The notes under the pieces: model-generated | The model's input: only the letters and a program-made list of their open reading frames with translations | The model's database searches: none | Told to the model about the DNA's origin: nothing | Shown here: positions 5,417-11,627 of the stretch, in pieces | Layout: the number at the start of each line of letters is the position of its first letter | How positions within the stretch are numbered: the stretch's first letter is position 1 | Program-made: the position numbers and the translations under genes | Assembly (NCBI GenBank): GCA_945614335.1 | Contig: CALZAP010000017.1 | Coordinates: 1 to 11,627 of the forward strand | Direction: 5' to 3' | From: an uncultured Prevotella sp. | GTDB lineage: Bacteria > Bacteroidota > Bacteroidia > Bacteroidales > Bacteroidaceae | Length of the DNA stretch: 11,627 nt

Positions 5417-7900
5417 TTAAGAGGCCTTATTTCTACGCCATCCAAGGTAGGCCAAAAGTAGTACTACGGCAAGGAGAATGGCATACGACGAGTAGGCTAT
5501 GCGCTCTGTCACGTCGACGGTAGCGGGGAAGAACGACAGCTCGATCTCATGTTTGCCCGGGGCTACTTTTATGGCACGGAGGATATAGTCCACGCGTCCC
5601 ACTTCCACTGGCTGTCCGTCTACTGTGGCTGTCCAGCCCGGATAGTAGTTCTCTGCAAACACTACCACCCCACCCTTCTGTGTCACGACGTCATATTTCA
5701 GTCGGTTGGGCTCATAGCTTGTAATGGTGACAACGCTTTCGCCGGCCTGCACGGTGCTCTCACCCAAGACGTCCTTGAAGCGTTTGTCTGCAACGGCCTC
5801 ATGGCGCAGGTCTATCTTGCCCACTTTGTCTATTTCTCCGTTGGCATTGTCGACATAGGTCACACGGTCCACCACCCAGGCGTTGCCAAAAGCGTATGGA
5901 TTCTTCACGGGAACAGTCTGTCCGCCCTCAAGCGGGAGTATGAAATACTTGGTATTAAGCATGTTAAGCACTGGGAAGATACTGTCGCCCGGCACCTTCG
6001 TCATGTCGCCCTGTGCCTCTGCAATGGCAGGATAGAGCTTCTGCATCTCCGGTGCTATATACTCGTCTATCATCTCCTGATAGCGGCGGAGCTTTGCAGG
6101 ATGATAGCCACCAATGCTCTTGAGATAGTATGAAGTCTCGTTCTCGTTGAAGGTGTTTGAGGCGAGGTTGAGCACGCGGAAGTCGAGTGAGTTGTCGTGC
6201 AGTATCTGGTCTTCCGTAGCCGTCTTTTCTATTGGCATGTCGCGTTGTATCTTCTCCACAAACATGCCGTCGTTGAGATAGCGTTTGTTCACTGCCCACA
6301 AGTCTATCAGACACACTACGGCAAGCACCACAACCATGGGCGCAGCCTTTAGCTTGCCTGCCTTGTAGACAAGGAGAAGCATGACGCATCCCAAGATGAT
6401 GAACAGCGAACGACGGCAGTCGGCCGTGAACATGGCCTCACGCATCTCCGTAAGGTTATTGAGCAAAGGCTGGAGCTGGTCGGCCGGTATCTGACTCATG
6501 GCATGAAGCTCTGACGACGACACATAGTCAAAAATGCCGGGACACAACATGAACAGCAGACACGGACCTGCCGTCAGTGCGAGGCTCACGTACACATATT
6601 TTATTTTATCAGTGAGCAACTGGCGGTCGTCAACTATCTTTTTCAGTGCAAGCATTGCCAAAAGCGGGATGGTGAACTCGGTAATGACGAGTATGGAGGC
6701 CACTGTACGGAACTTGGAATACATTGGCACATAGTCGAGGAAGAAATTGGTGAAAGGCATGAAGTTGCGTCCCCACGAAAGCAGTACAGACAGCACCGTG
6801 GCAGCCAGCAAGGCCCACTTCAGCGGCCCTTTCACAATGAAGAGCGAAAGTATGAAGAGGAACATCACGAAAGCTCCTACATAGACGGGGCCGCTCGTTC
6901 CGGGTTGCTCTCCCCAATACTGTCCCAGCTGCTGATATATGGGCAGATAGTTGTTGTCGGCATGCTCCATTGCCGTCTCGCTCATCGACAAAGGCACCGA
7001 CGCGCCTCCCTTCGCATTCGGAATGAGCAATGTCCAAGTCTCGTCGATACCATAGCTCCACTGTGTGATATAGTCGCGGTCGAGACCACTACTGGTTTGG
7101 TTTGCCGCATTCTTCTTCACGAGTTCGCTTTTCCCTCTCATCGACTCCTTGCTGTATTCCCATGTGTGATAGAGGTTTGAGAGGTTGATGCAAATGCCGA
7201 TAATGGCACCGGTGGCACACACTGCCGTAGCCTTGGCAAAATGCGCAAGACGCTTCTCTCGCAACGCTTCCACGAGATATGCGATAATCATGAAGAAGAT
7301 GACGAAAAGGTAATAATATGTCATCTGAACATGGTTGGCCTGTACTTCAAGTGCGGCAAAGATGGCAGTGACAACAAATCCCAAGAGGTATTTCCCCCTG
7401 TATGCCAGCACCACACCGGCTATCATTGGAGGCAGATAGGCCAATGCCATCACCTTCCAGTAATGTCCTGCCGCAATGATTATCAGGAAGTATGTGCTGA
7501 AAGCCCATATCAGCGACCCCAGCGCAGCCAAATGCTGCTTGAAGTCGAAGGCTCGCAACAGGATATAGAAGCCAAGGAGATAGGCAAACAGATACCACAC
7601 ATAGTCGGGCAGCCAAAGGTGATAGGCGTTGGCTACCTGGTCGAGCACCTTTCCGCTGTCGTATGCGGGAGCCATCTGGTATGTCGGCATTCCCCCAAAC
7701 AGGGCATTGGTCCAACGGGTTGTCTCTCCTGTACGCTGTCGATATTCCGACATTTCCTGTCCCATGCCCTTTCCCGCTGCTGAGTCATGGCGATAAAGAA
7801 TACGTCCCTCGCTGTCGGCCGGGAAGAAGTAGGCATAAGCCAACAATGCAAAAACCGCCACCACCAAAAGGTCTGGCAGATATCTCTTCAGTGAATTCAT
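5417..7900 (-). CDS. YfhO-family multi-pass membrane protein
   Basis: This is an 827-residue inner-membrane protein of the YfhO family. Members have a GT-C glycosyltransferase-like layout, and YfhO of Gram-positive bacteria is linked to glycosylation of wall polymers; the substrate in Bacteroidota is not known to me. The first membrane segment is at about 8-26. A non-membrane loop (27-100) carries LYRHD, an RWTNALFGGMPTYQ segment and several acidic residues. Many more hydrophobic segments run to about 540, including 105-120, 126-146, 152-167, 171-187, 195-211, 340-356 and 402-420. A long soluble region (about 545-795) contains GYHPAKLRRYQ (598-608), NMLNTKYFI (646-654) and the conserved YYPGW (752-756) close to VDG. 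A last membrane helix at about 801-821 ends in RRNKAS. It has its own promoter and terminator, so it is probably monocistronic. Catalytic activity is inferred from fold class only. Confidence 0.9.
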   Translation of the reverse strand: MNSLKRYLPDLLVVAVFALLAYAYFFPADSEGRILYRHDSAAGKGMGQEMSEYRQRTGETTRWTNALFGGMPTYQMAPAYDSGKVLDQVANAYHLWLPDYVWYLFAYLLGFYILLRAFDFKQHLAALGSLIWAFSTYFLIIIAAGHYWKVMALAYLPPMIAGVVLAYRGKYLLGFVVTAIFAALEVQANHVQMTYYYLFVIFFMIIAYLVEALREKRLAHFAKATAVCATGAIIGICINLSNLYHTWEYSKESMRGKSELVKKNAANQTSSGLDRDYITQWSYGIDETWTLLIPNAKGGASVPLSMSETAMEHADNNYLPIYQQLGQYWGEQPGTSGPVYVGAFVMFLFILSLFIVKGPLKWALLAATVLSVLLSWGRNFMPFTNFFLDYVPMYSKFRTVASILVITEFTIPLLAMLALKKIVDDRQLLTDKIKYVYVSLALTAGPCLLFMLCPGIFDYVSSSELHAMSQIPADQLQPLLNNLTEMREAMFTADCRRSLFIILGCVMLLLVYKAGKLKAAPMVVVLAVVCLIDLWAVNKRYLNDGMFVEKIQRDMPIEKTATEDQILHDNSLDFRVLNLASNTFNENETSYYLKSIGGYHPAKLRRYQEMIDEYIAPEMQKLYPAIAEAQGDMTKVPGDSIFPVLNMLNTKYFILPLEGGQTVPVKNPYAFGNAWVVDRVTYVDNANGEIDKVGKIDLRHEAVADKRFKDVLGESTVQAGESVVTITSYEPNRLKYDVVTQKGGVVVFAENYYPGWTATVDGQPVEVGRVDYILRAIKVAPGKHEIELSFFPATVDVTERIAYSSYAILLAVVLLLAYLGWRRNKAS

Positions 7901-7936
7901 CTGTATATATTATTTTCGTTTCTGTACTTTTGGCGG

Positions 7937-7944
7937 CAAAGTTA
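7937..7944 (-). promoter_or_regulatory. Promoter -7 box for the yfhO-family gene
   Basis: TAACTTTG on the minus strand is an exact TAnnTTTG match, the same octamer as the nrdJ box. It lies 37 nt before the ATG at 7900 in the divergent region shared with mtnN. The upstream sequence is T-rich, but I see no TTTG -33 motif. Confidence 0.65.
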
Positions 7945-8020
7945 CTAAGAAAAAACGAGAAAAGAGGGATGCGGAGGGAAGTTTTATTATAAAAAATGTG
8001 TTTTTATTAAATTAATATAT

Positions 8021-8028
8021 TACCTTTG
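8021..8028 (+). promoter_or_regulatory. Promoter -7 box for mtnN
   Basis: TACCTTTG matches TAnnTTTG exactly and is followed by CG, 22 nt before the mtnN ATG. A T-run at 8001-8005 sits near the expected -33 position. The stretch from 7981 to 8020 is very AT-rich. This box and the minus-strand yfhO box are about 76 bp apart and point away from each other. Confidence 0.7.
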
Positions 8029-8050
8029 CGCTAAAAACTGATATTTCAAT

Positions 8051-8749
8051 ATGAAAATAGGTATTATTATTGCAATGGACAAGGAGTTCAGACGCATCAG
8101 CGAACTGCTTGAAAACAGAAAGACAGAGGTGGAAGACGGAAGGTCGTTCACTATAGGGGAAATGGGCGGCAACACCATTTTCATGCACCAATGTGGAATA
8201 GGAAAAGTGAACGCGGCAATAGGCACCACTGAAATGATCAGACGATACAAGCCCGAACTGGTTATTTCAACCGGATGTGCCGGAGGCGGACAAACATTCA
8301 TGGAAGTGCAGGACATCGTGGTGAGCACGGAGATAGCATACCACGACGTTTATTGTGGAGAAGCCATCGGAAAGACTGTATACGGACAGGTTCAGGGCAT
8401 GCCTGCCAGATACTCCTCGCCAAAAGACTTGGTGGGAAAGGCGTTGAAGTTAAAAGGTGACGGTTGTCCGAAAATTCATGCCGGCCTGTTTGTCACTGGC
8501 GACTGGTTTGTAGACTCAAAGGAAAAGATGCGTGAAATTGTAGGTCATTTTCCCGAGGCAGTGGCCGTTGACATGGAATCGGCTGCCATAGCCCAGACTT
8601 GCTACTCTTACGGTGTGGACTTCATCTCCTTCCGTGTCATCAGCGACATCCCCCTAAAAGACAGCAAGGCATCCCAATATCATAATTTTTGGGACACCAT
8701 TGCCGATAATTCTTTCAACACCACAAAGAAATTCCTGGAAGTTCTGTAA
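8051..8749 (+). CDS. mtnN: 5'-methylthioadenosine/S-adenosylhomocysteine nucleosidase
   Basis: The enzyme hydrolyses the N-glycosidic bond of methylthioadenosine and S-adenosylhomocysteine, releasing adenine. It clears inhibitory by-products of SAM use and feeds methionine salvage or the LuxS route. The 232-residue protein matches E. coli MTAN in length and key residues: Glu12 (IAMDKE), the Met175-Glu176 pair (VDMES) that binds the ribose, and catalytic Asp199 (ISD). STGCAGG (73-79) corresponds to the NTGSAGG glycine-rich loop. The start ATG fits both the family N-terminus (MKIGII) and the promoter 22 nt upstream. It is the only plus-strand gene in the window, divergent from the yfhO-family gene and convergent with the beta-barrel gene. 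Its last codons form the left arm of the shared terminator hairpin. Confidence 0.95.
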   Translation: MKIGIIIAMDKEFRRISELLENRKTEVEDGRSFTIGEMGGNTIFMHQCGIGKVNAAIGTTEMIRRYKPELVISTGCAGGGQTFMEVQDIVVSTEIAYHDVYCGEAIGKTVYGQVQGMPARYSSPKDLVGKALKLKGDGCPKIHAGLFVTGDWFVDSKEKMREIVGHFPEAVAVDMESAAIAQTCYSYGVDFISFRVISDIPLKDSKASQYHNFWDTIADNSFNTTKKFLEVL

Positions 8750-8767
8750 GTCTTTTACAGAACTTCC
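8737..8767. terminator. Possible bidirectional terminator of mtnN and the beta-barrel gene
   Basis: Arms at 8737-8749 and 8755-8767 are perfect 13-bp reverse complements with a 5-nt loop (gtctt). The left arm contains the last three codons and the TAA of mtnN. The right arm includes the last base of the TAG of the convergent gene. Flanking T-tracts are weak in both directions (taatttcc on plus, AGGAATTTC on minus). It may therefore act more as a 3'-end protecting hairpin than as a strong intrinsic terminator. Confidence 0.6.
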
Positions 8768-9543
8768 TAATTTCCTAACAGAGGAATGCGATAACCGATG
8801 GAAAGAGTGATGACGTTATTGCGCATCTTCTCCACTTCCTTGGAAATATTGTTAAGCCCCATATTATAACGCACTGAGAGGATGACATCGTCAGACTCGT
8901 ATGACAGTCCTAAAGGTATGCTTACGTCAGCACGCTTGTAGGAGTCGGTAGCTGTCTCCCTATACTTCAGATAGCGGTCATCCCCATCCTCAAGAGCCAC
9001 AATTCCATCATTAGTATAACGATAGTATTTGGTCACCTTGTTGGTTTTCGTGTCGAGGTCTCCTATTACATAATTAAACGACTCCTTTGCAGTGAGAAGG
9101 TGTCCGAACTGTACTCCAGCGTCAAGTGAAAGTCCCTTGAACACATAGAGATGCAGCATCAGCGGCACCTGAAGATAATGAAGGTCTGAAGACACACGCG
9201 AGAAATTGACAAATCTCATCATGTCGCTTGAGGATTCGGGATTGACATTGACATGAAAGTCCTTAAACTTTGTACCTTGAAGAGAATACTTTGCTCCTGC
9301 GGTGACACCGAGGAAGTCGGTCACCATATACTCCAGGTCCAATCCGGCCTCCACGGCGGGTTTAAGGCGCTGGCTCACCTTTGAGCTTTCACCGATATCA
9401 AAATAATCGTTAGACAAATTGGTGAACTTGGTGAGCGAAAATCCCACCCTTGGAATCAGCGACAACTGTCCCTGTTCTCCCTGGGCCTGCATGCCAAGGG
9501 AGAAGAAAGCCACGACGGCTGTGATAATTGTACGTATCTTCAT
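8767..9543 (-). CDS. Outer-membrane beta-barrel (PorT/porin-family-like) protein
   Basis: This 258-residue exported protein starts with a signal peptide (basic KIR, hydrophobic core, likely cleavage after MQAQ at about 21). The mature part alternates polar and aromatic/hydrophobic residues in short strand-like segments, for example LSLIPRVGFSLTKF, GLDLEYMVTDFLGVTAGAKYSL and LSVRYNMGLNNI. It ends in a barrel-like strand, ITLSIGYRIPLLGN. This is the layout of the small outer-membrane beta-barrel proteins common in Bacteroidota. Two longer polar stretches, at about 103-118 and 160-195, would be surface loops or turns. Ligand and role cannot be read from sequence. It begins 25 nt after the typA stop, so it may be co-transcribed with typA. 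A near-match promoter box overlaps the typA stop. It converges with mtnN across a shared hairpin. Confidence 0.75.
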   Translation of the reverse strand: MKIRTIITAVVAFFSLGMQAQGEQGQLSLIPRVGFSLTKFTNLSNDYFDIGESSKVSQRLKPAVEAGLDLEYMVTDFLGVTAGAKYSLQGTKFKDFHVNVNPESSSDMMRFVNFSRVSSDLHYLQVPLMLHLYVFKGLSLDAGVQFGHLLTAKESFNYVIGDLDTKTNKVTKYYRYTNDGIVALEDGDDRYLKYRETATDSYKRADVSIPLGLSYESDDVILSVRYNMGLNNISKEVEKMRNNVITLSIGYRIPLLGN

Positions 9544-9563
9544 ATCCTTATTATATTAATGTT

Positions 9564-9571
9564 CAAAGTCA
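9564..9571 (-). promoter_or_regulatory. Weak candidate -7 box for the beta-barrel gene
   Basis: TGACTTTG on the minus strand differs from TAnnTTTG at one position (G for the second-base A). It overlaps the typA stop codon TGA and lies 21 nt before the beta-barrel ATG, the same spacing as the better boxes in this window. The mismatch falls in an important base, so this may be chance and the gene may depend on typA transcription. Confidence 0.3.
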
Positions 9572-11371
9572 GTTCTTGCCAGCCTTCTTGCGCTCGTTAT
9601 GGTCGAGTATGATTTTTCTCATGCGCATACTCTTCGGAGTCACTTCCACCAGCTCGTCTTCCTTTATGTACTCAAGGGCTTCTTCGAGTGAGAGCACGGT
9701 GCGTGGCACTATACGTGCCTTGTCGTCAGAGCCACTGGCGCGGGTGTTGGTGAGCTGCTTAGCCTTGCACACATTGATGACGAGGTCGTTGTCGTGAACA
9801 TGCTCGCCCACTACCTCACCCATATAAACATCCTCACCCGGTTCGATAAAGAACTTGCCGCGGTCTTGCAGCTTGTCGATGGCGTAGGCGTATGACGTTC
9901 CTGTCTCAAGGGCAATCATCGAACCTGCCACACGGCGGGTGATGTCTCCCTTGTATGGCTGGTACTCCTTGAAGCGGTGAGCCATGATGGCTTCTCCCTG
10001 CGAAGCTGTCAGCACATTGGTTCTCAAACCGATGATGCCACGCGAGGGCACGTCAAATTCTATGTTCACACGGTCGGCCTGCGACTCCATGGAAGTCATC
10101 TCTCCCTTTCGCCTTGTTACCATGTCAATCATTTTCGAGGCGAATTCCTCTGGCACGTTAATGGTCAGTTCCTCGATAGGTTCACATTTCACTCCGTTGA
10201 GTTCCTTGTATATCACCTGAGGCTGTCCCACCTGAAGCTCGTAACCTTCACGTCTCATGGTCTCGATAAGCACTGAGAGATGAAGCACACCACGTCCGCT
10301 GACAATCCACTTGTCGGTAGAGTCCTCAAACTGCGAGACTCTCAGGGCGAGATTCTTTTCCAGCTCTTTCTGAAGTCGGTCGTTAATATGTCTTGAAGTG
10401 ACAAACTTTCCCTCTTTTCCAAAGAAAGGCGAGTCGTTGATGGTGAAGAGCATCGACATGGTCGGCTCGTCAATGGCTATCGGTGGCAGTGGTTCCGGGT
10501 TTTCAAAGTCACAGATGGTGTCGCCAATCTCAAACTTCTCAAGTCCGATAATGGCACAGATGTCTCCGCTCTGCACCTCGTCGGTCTTCTTGTGTCCCAT
10601 GCCCTCGAAAGTATGGAGTTCCTTTATCTTTGTCTTCTCTATCTTTCCGTCCCTATGTGCAATGCTGATGTTCATTCCCTCTTTCAACACGCCTCGGTGA
10701 ACGCGTCCCACGGCAATTCTGCCTGTATAGCTCGAGTAGTCGAGAGAAGTGATGAGCATCTGCGGCGAACCTTCTATCACTCTCGGTGCAGGGATGACCT
10801 CGATGATTTTGTCAAGGAGGTATGTTATGTCGCCTGTTGGAGTATTGTAGTCTTCACCCATCCATCCGTTCTTCGCCGAACCGTATACGACGGGGAAGTC
10901 AAGCTGGTCTTCTGTGGCATTCAGTGAAAACATCAGGTCGAACACCATCTCGTAGACTTCCTCTGGCCTGCAATTTGGCTTGTCCACTTTGTTCACCACC
11001 ACAATGGGTTTAAGTCCTATCTGAAGTGCTTTCTGTAGCACGAAACGAGTCTGTGGCATTGGCCCTTCGAACGCGTCAACGAGCAGCAGGCATCCGTCAG
11101 CCATGTTGAGCACTCGTTCCACTTCACCTCCGAAATCGCTGTGTCCCGGAGTGTCTATAATATTTATCTTTGTCCCTTTCCAGTTTATGGAAACGTTTTT
11201 TGAAAGGATCGTGATTCCACGTTCACGTTCCAAGTCGTTGCTATCCAATACTTGTCCGCTGAGGTCCTGACCCTCGCGGAACAGATTACCCGCCAACATC
11301 ATCTTGTCGACAAGAGTTGTCTTGCCGTGGTCGACGTGGGCAATGATTGCTATATTCCTAATATCTTTCAT
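9569..11371 (-). CDS. typA: Translational GTPase TypA/BipA
   Basis: TypA is a ribosome-associated GTPase related to EF-G and LepA. In other bacteria it supports 50S assembly and growth under cold or stress conditions. The protein has 600 residues, the usual length. GTPase motifs are all present: G1 AHVDHGKTT (11-19), switch I RERGITI (49-55), G3 DTPGH (73-77), G4 NKVD (127-130) and G5 SAK (165-167). The EF-Tu-like domain II follows (about 205-290), then domains III and V, then the TypA-specific C-terminal domain ending in [18 protein letters not shown]. The ATG at 11371 directly precedes the conserved N-terminus. It lies 83 nt downstream of rpsO. I see no TAnnTTTG box in that gap, so readthrough from rpsO is plausible. 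Confidence 0.97.
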   Translation of the reverse strand: MKDIRNIAIIAHVDHGKTTLVDKMMLAGNLFREGQDLSGQVLDSNDLERERGITILSKNVSINWKGTKINIIDTPGHSDFGGEVERVLNMADGCLLLVDAFEGPMPQTRFVLQKALQIGLKPIVVVNKVDKPNCRPEEVYEMVFDLMFSLNATEDQLDFPVVYGSAKNGWMGEDYNTPTGDITYLLDKIIEVIPAPRVIEGSPQMLITSLDYSSYTGRIAVGRVHRGVLKEGMNISIAHRDGKIEKTKIKELHTFEGMGHKKTDEVQSGDICAIIGLEKFEIGDTICDFENPEPLPPIAIDEPTMSMLFTINDSPFFGKEGKFVTSRHINDRLQKELEKNLALRVSQFEDSTDKWIVSGRGVLHLSVLIETMRREGYELQVGQPQVIYKELNGVKCEPIEELTINVPEEFASKMIDMVTRRKGEMTSMESQADRVNIEFDVPSRGIIGLRTNVLTASQGEAIMAHRFKEYQPYKGDITRRVAGSMIALETGTSYAYAIDKLQDRGKFFIEPGEDVYMGEVVGEHVHDNDLVINVCKAKQLTNTRASGSDDKARIVPRTVLSLEEALEYIKEDELVEVTPKSMRMRKIILDHNERKKAGKN

Positions 11372-11379
11372 CTTTTTTA

Positions 11380-11385
11380 CCTTCT
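11380..11385 (-). promoter_or_regulatory. Possible Shine-Dalgarno sequence of typA
   Basis: AGAAGG on the minus strand lies 8 nt before the typA ATG, at normal ribosome-binding spacing. Shine-Dalgarno-like sites are uncommon in Bacteroidota, so this is noted as unusual, though a six-base purine run can occur by chance. Confidence 0.35.
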
Positions 11386-11402
11386 GACTTGCATATTAAT
11401 AA

Positions 11403-11434
11403 TAATCCCGCAAGCCGAATGGTCTGCGGGATTA
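11403..11434 (-). terminator. Terminator-like hairpin between rpsO and typA
   Basis: Arms TAATCCCGCA and TGCGGGATTA (11403-11412 and 11425-11434) pair perfectly over 10 bp around a 12-nt loop, which can add a small CC/GG inner stem. Read on the minus strand it begins 21 nt after the rpsO stop. The following sequence, TTATTAATATG, is only a broken U-tract, so termination is probably partial. Part of the loop and arm can pair instead with an upstream segment (11443-11450). Confidence 0.6.
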
Positions 11435-11454
11435 CTGTCTTTTTCGGCTTCCTC

Positions 11455-11627
11455 TTACTTGCGGAGGCCAAGAGCCTTAACAATTGCACGATAGCGATTG
11501 ATGTCGCGGTCGTAGAGGTAGTTCAGAAGCGCACGACGCTTACCTACCAGCTGTGTAAGAGCTCTTGCTGTAGTATAATCTTTACGGTTCTTCTTAAGAT
11601 GTTCCGTCAAGTGGGAAATACGGTATG
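11455..11627 (-). CDS. rpsO: 30S ribosomal protein S15, 3' part
   Basis: The window holds the last 56 codons and the TAA of rpsO; the 5' end, about 33 codons judging by the usual 89-residue length, lies beyond the window edge. The translated tail includes the S15 motifs [28 protein letters not shown] and [14 protein letters not shown]15 binds 16S rRNA early in assembly of the 30S platform. The gene is on the same strand as typA and upstream of it; both gene products act on the ribosome. It was recognised by translating the minus strand by hand. Confidence 0.95.
   Translation of the reverse strand, partial: YRISHLTEHLKKNRKDYTTARALTQLVGKRRALLNYLYDRDINRYRAIVKALGLRK

Noticed and set aside
7901..8050. 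Small gene or RNA in the divergent region between the yfhO-family gene and mtnN
   Set aside because: The 150 bp are accounted for by two promoters and AT-rich spacer. No strong hairpin or credible short open frame was seen.

Overview
The window looks like chromosomal core genome of a Bacteroidota member, most likely Bacteroidales and probably Prevotella-like. The evidence is the protein family set (SPOR-tailed amidase, single MCE protein, YfhO giant membrane protein, B12-dependent ribonucleotide reductase) and promoters of the Bacteroidota type: TAnnTTTG boxes lie 15-40 nt upstream of several start codons. Genus assignment is an inference. I see no mobile element, CRISPR array, tRNA, phage gene or defence system, and no stretch over 300 bases without a gene.

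Left part (79-5259, all minus strand). Reading in the direction of transcription: nrdJ (class II ribonucleotide reductase) overlaps folB (dihydroneopterin aldolase, GTG start); then an N-acetylmuramoyl-L-alanine amidase with its own promoter just after folB; then an MCE/MlaD-family lipid-binding protein. A 7-bp tandem repeat of about eight units sits between the amidase and the MCE gene and covers the amidase stop codon. Roles: deoxynucleotide and folate supply, then envelope remodelling and lipid trafficking.

Middle (5319-8050). A YfhO-family multi-pass membrane protein (minus strand) ends in a strong intrinsic terminator that abuts the nrdJ promoter. Upstream of it a 150-bp divergent intergenic region carries one promoter for yfhO and one for mtnN.

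Right part (8051-11627). mtnN (MTA/SAH nucleosidase) is the only plus-strand gene. It converges on a small outer-membrane beta-barrel gene; the 17-bp gap and both gene ends are spanned by one 13-bp perfect hairpin. Upstream of the barrel gene on the minus strand come typA/bipA (translational GTPase) and the 3' part of rpsO (ribosomal protein S15), cut by the window edge. rpsO and typA are separated by a terminator-like hairpin with an alternative partner, and no clear typA promoter.

I do not find a new multi-gene system here. The points worth a second look are small: the heptamer repeat, the two hairpin arrangements at gene ends, the possible attenuator between rpsO and typA, and start-site choices for the amidase and folB.
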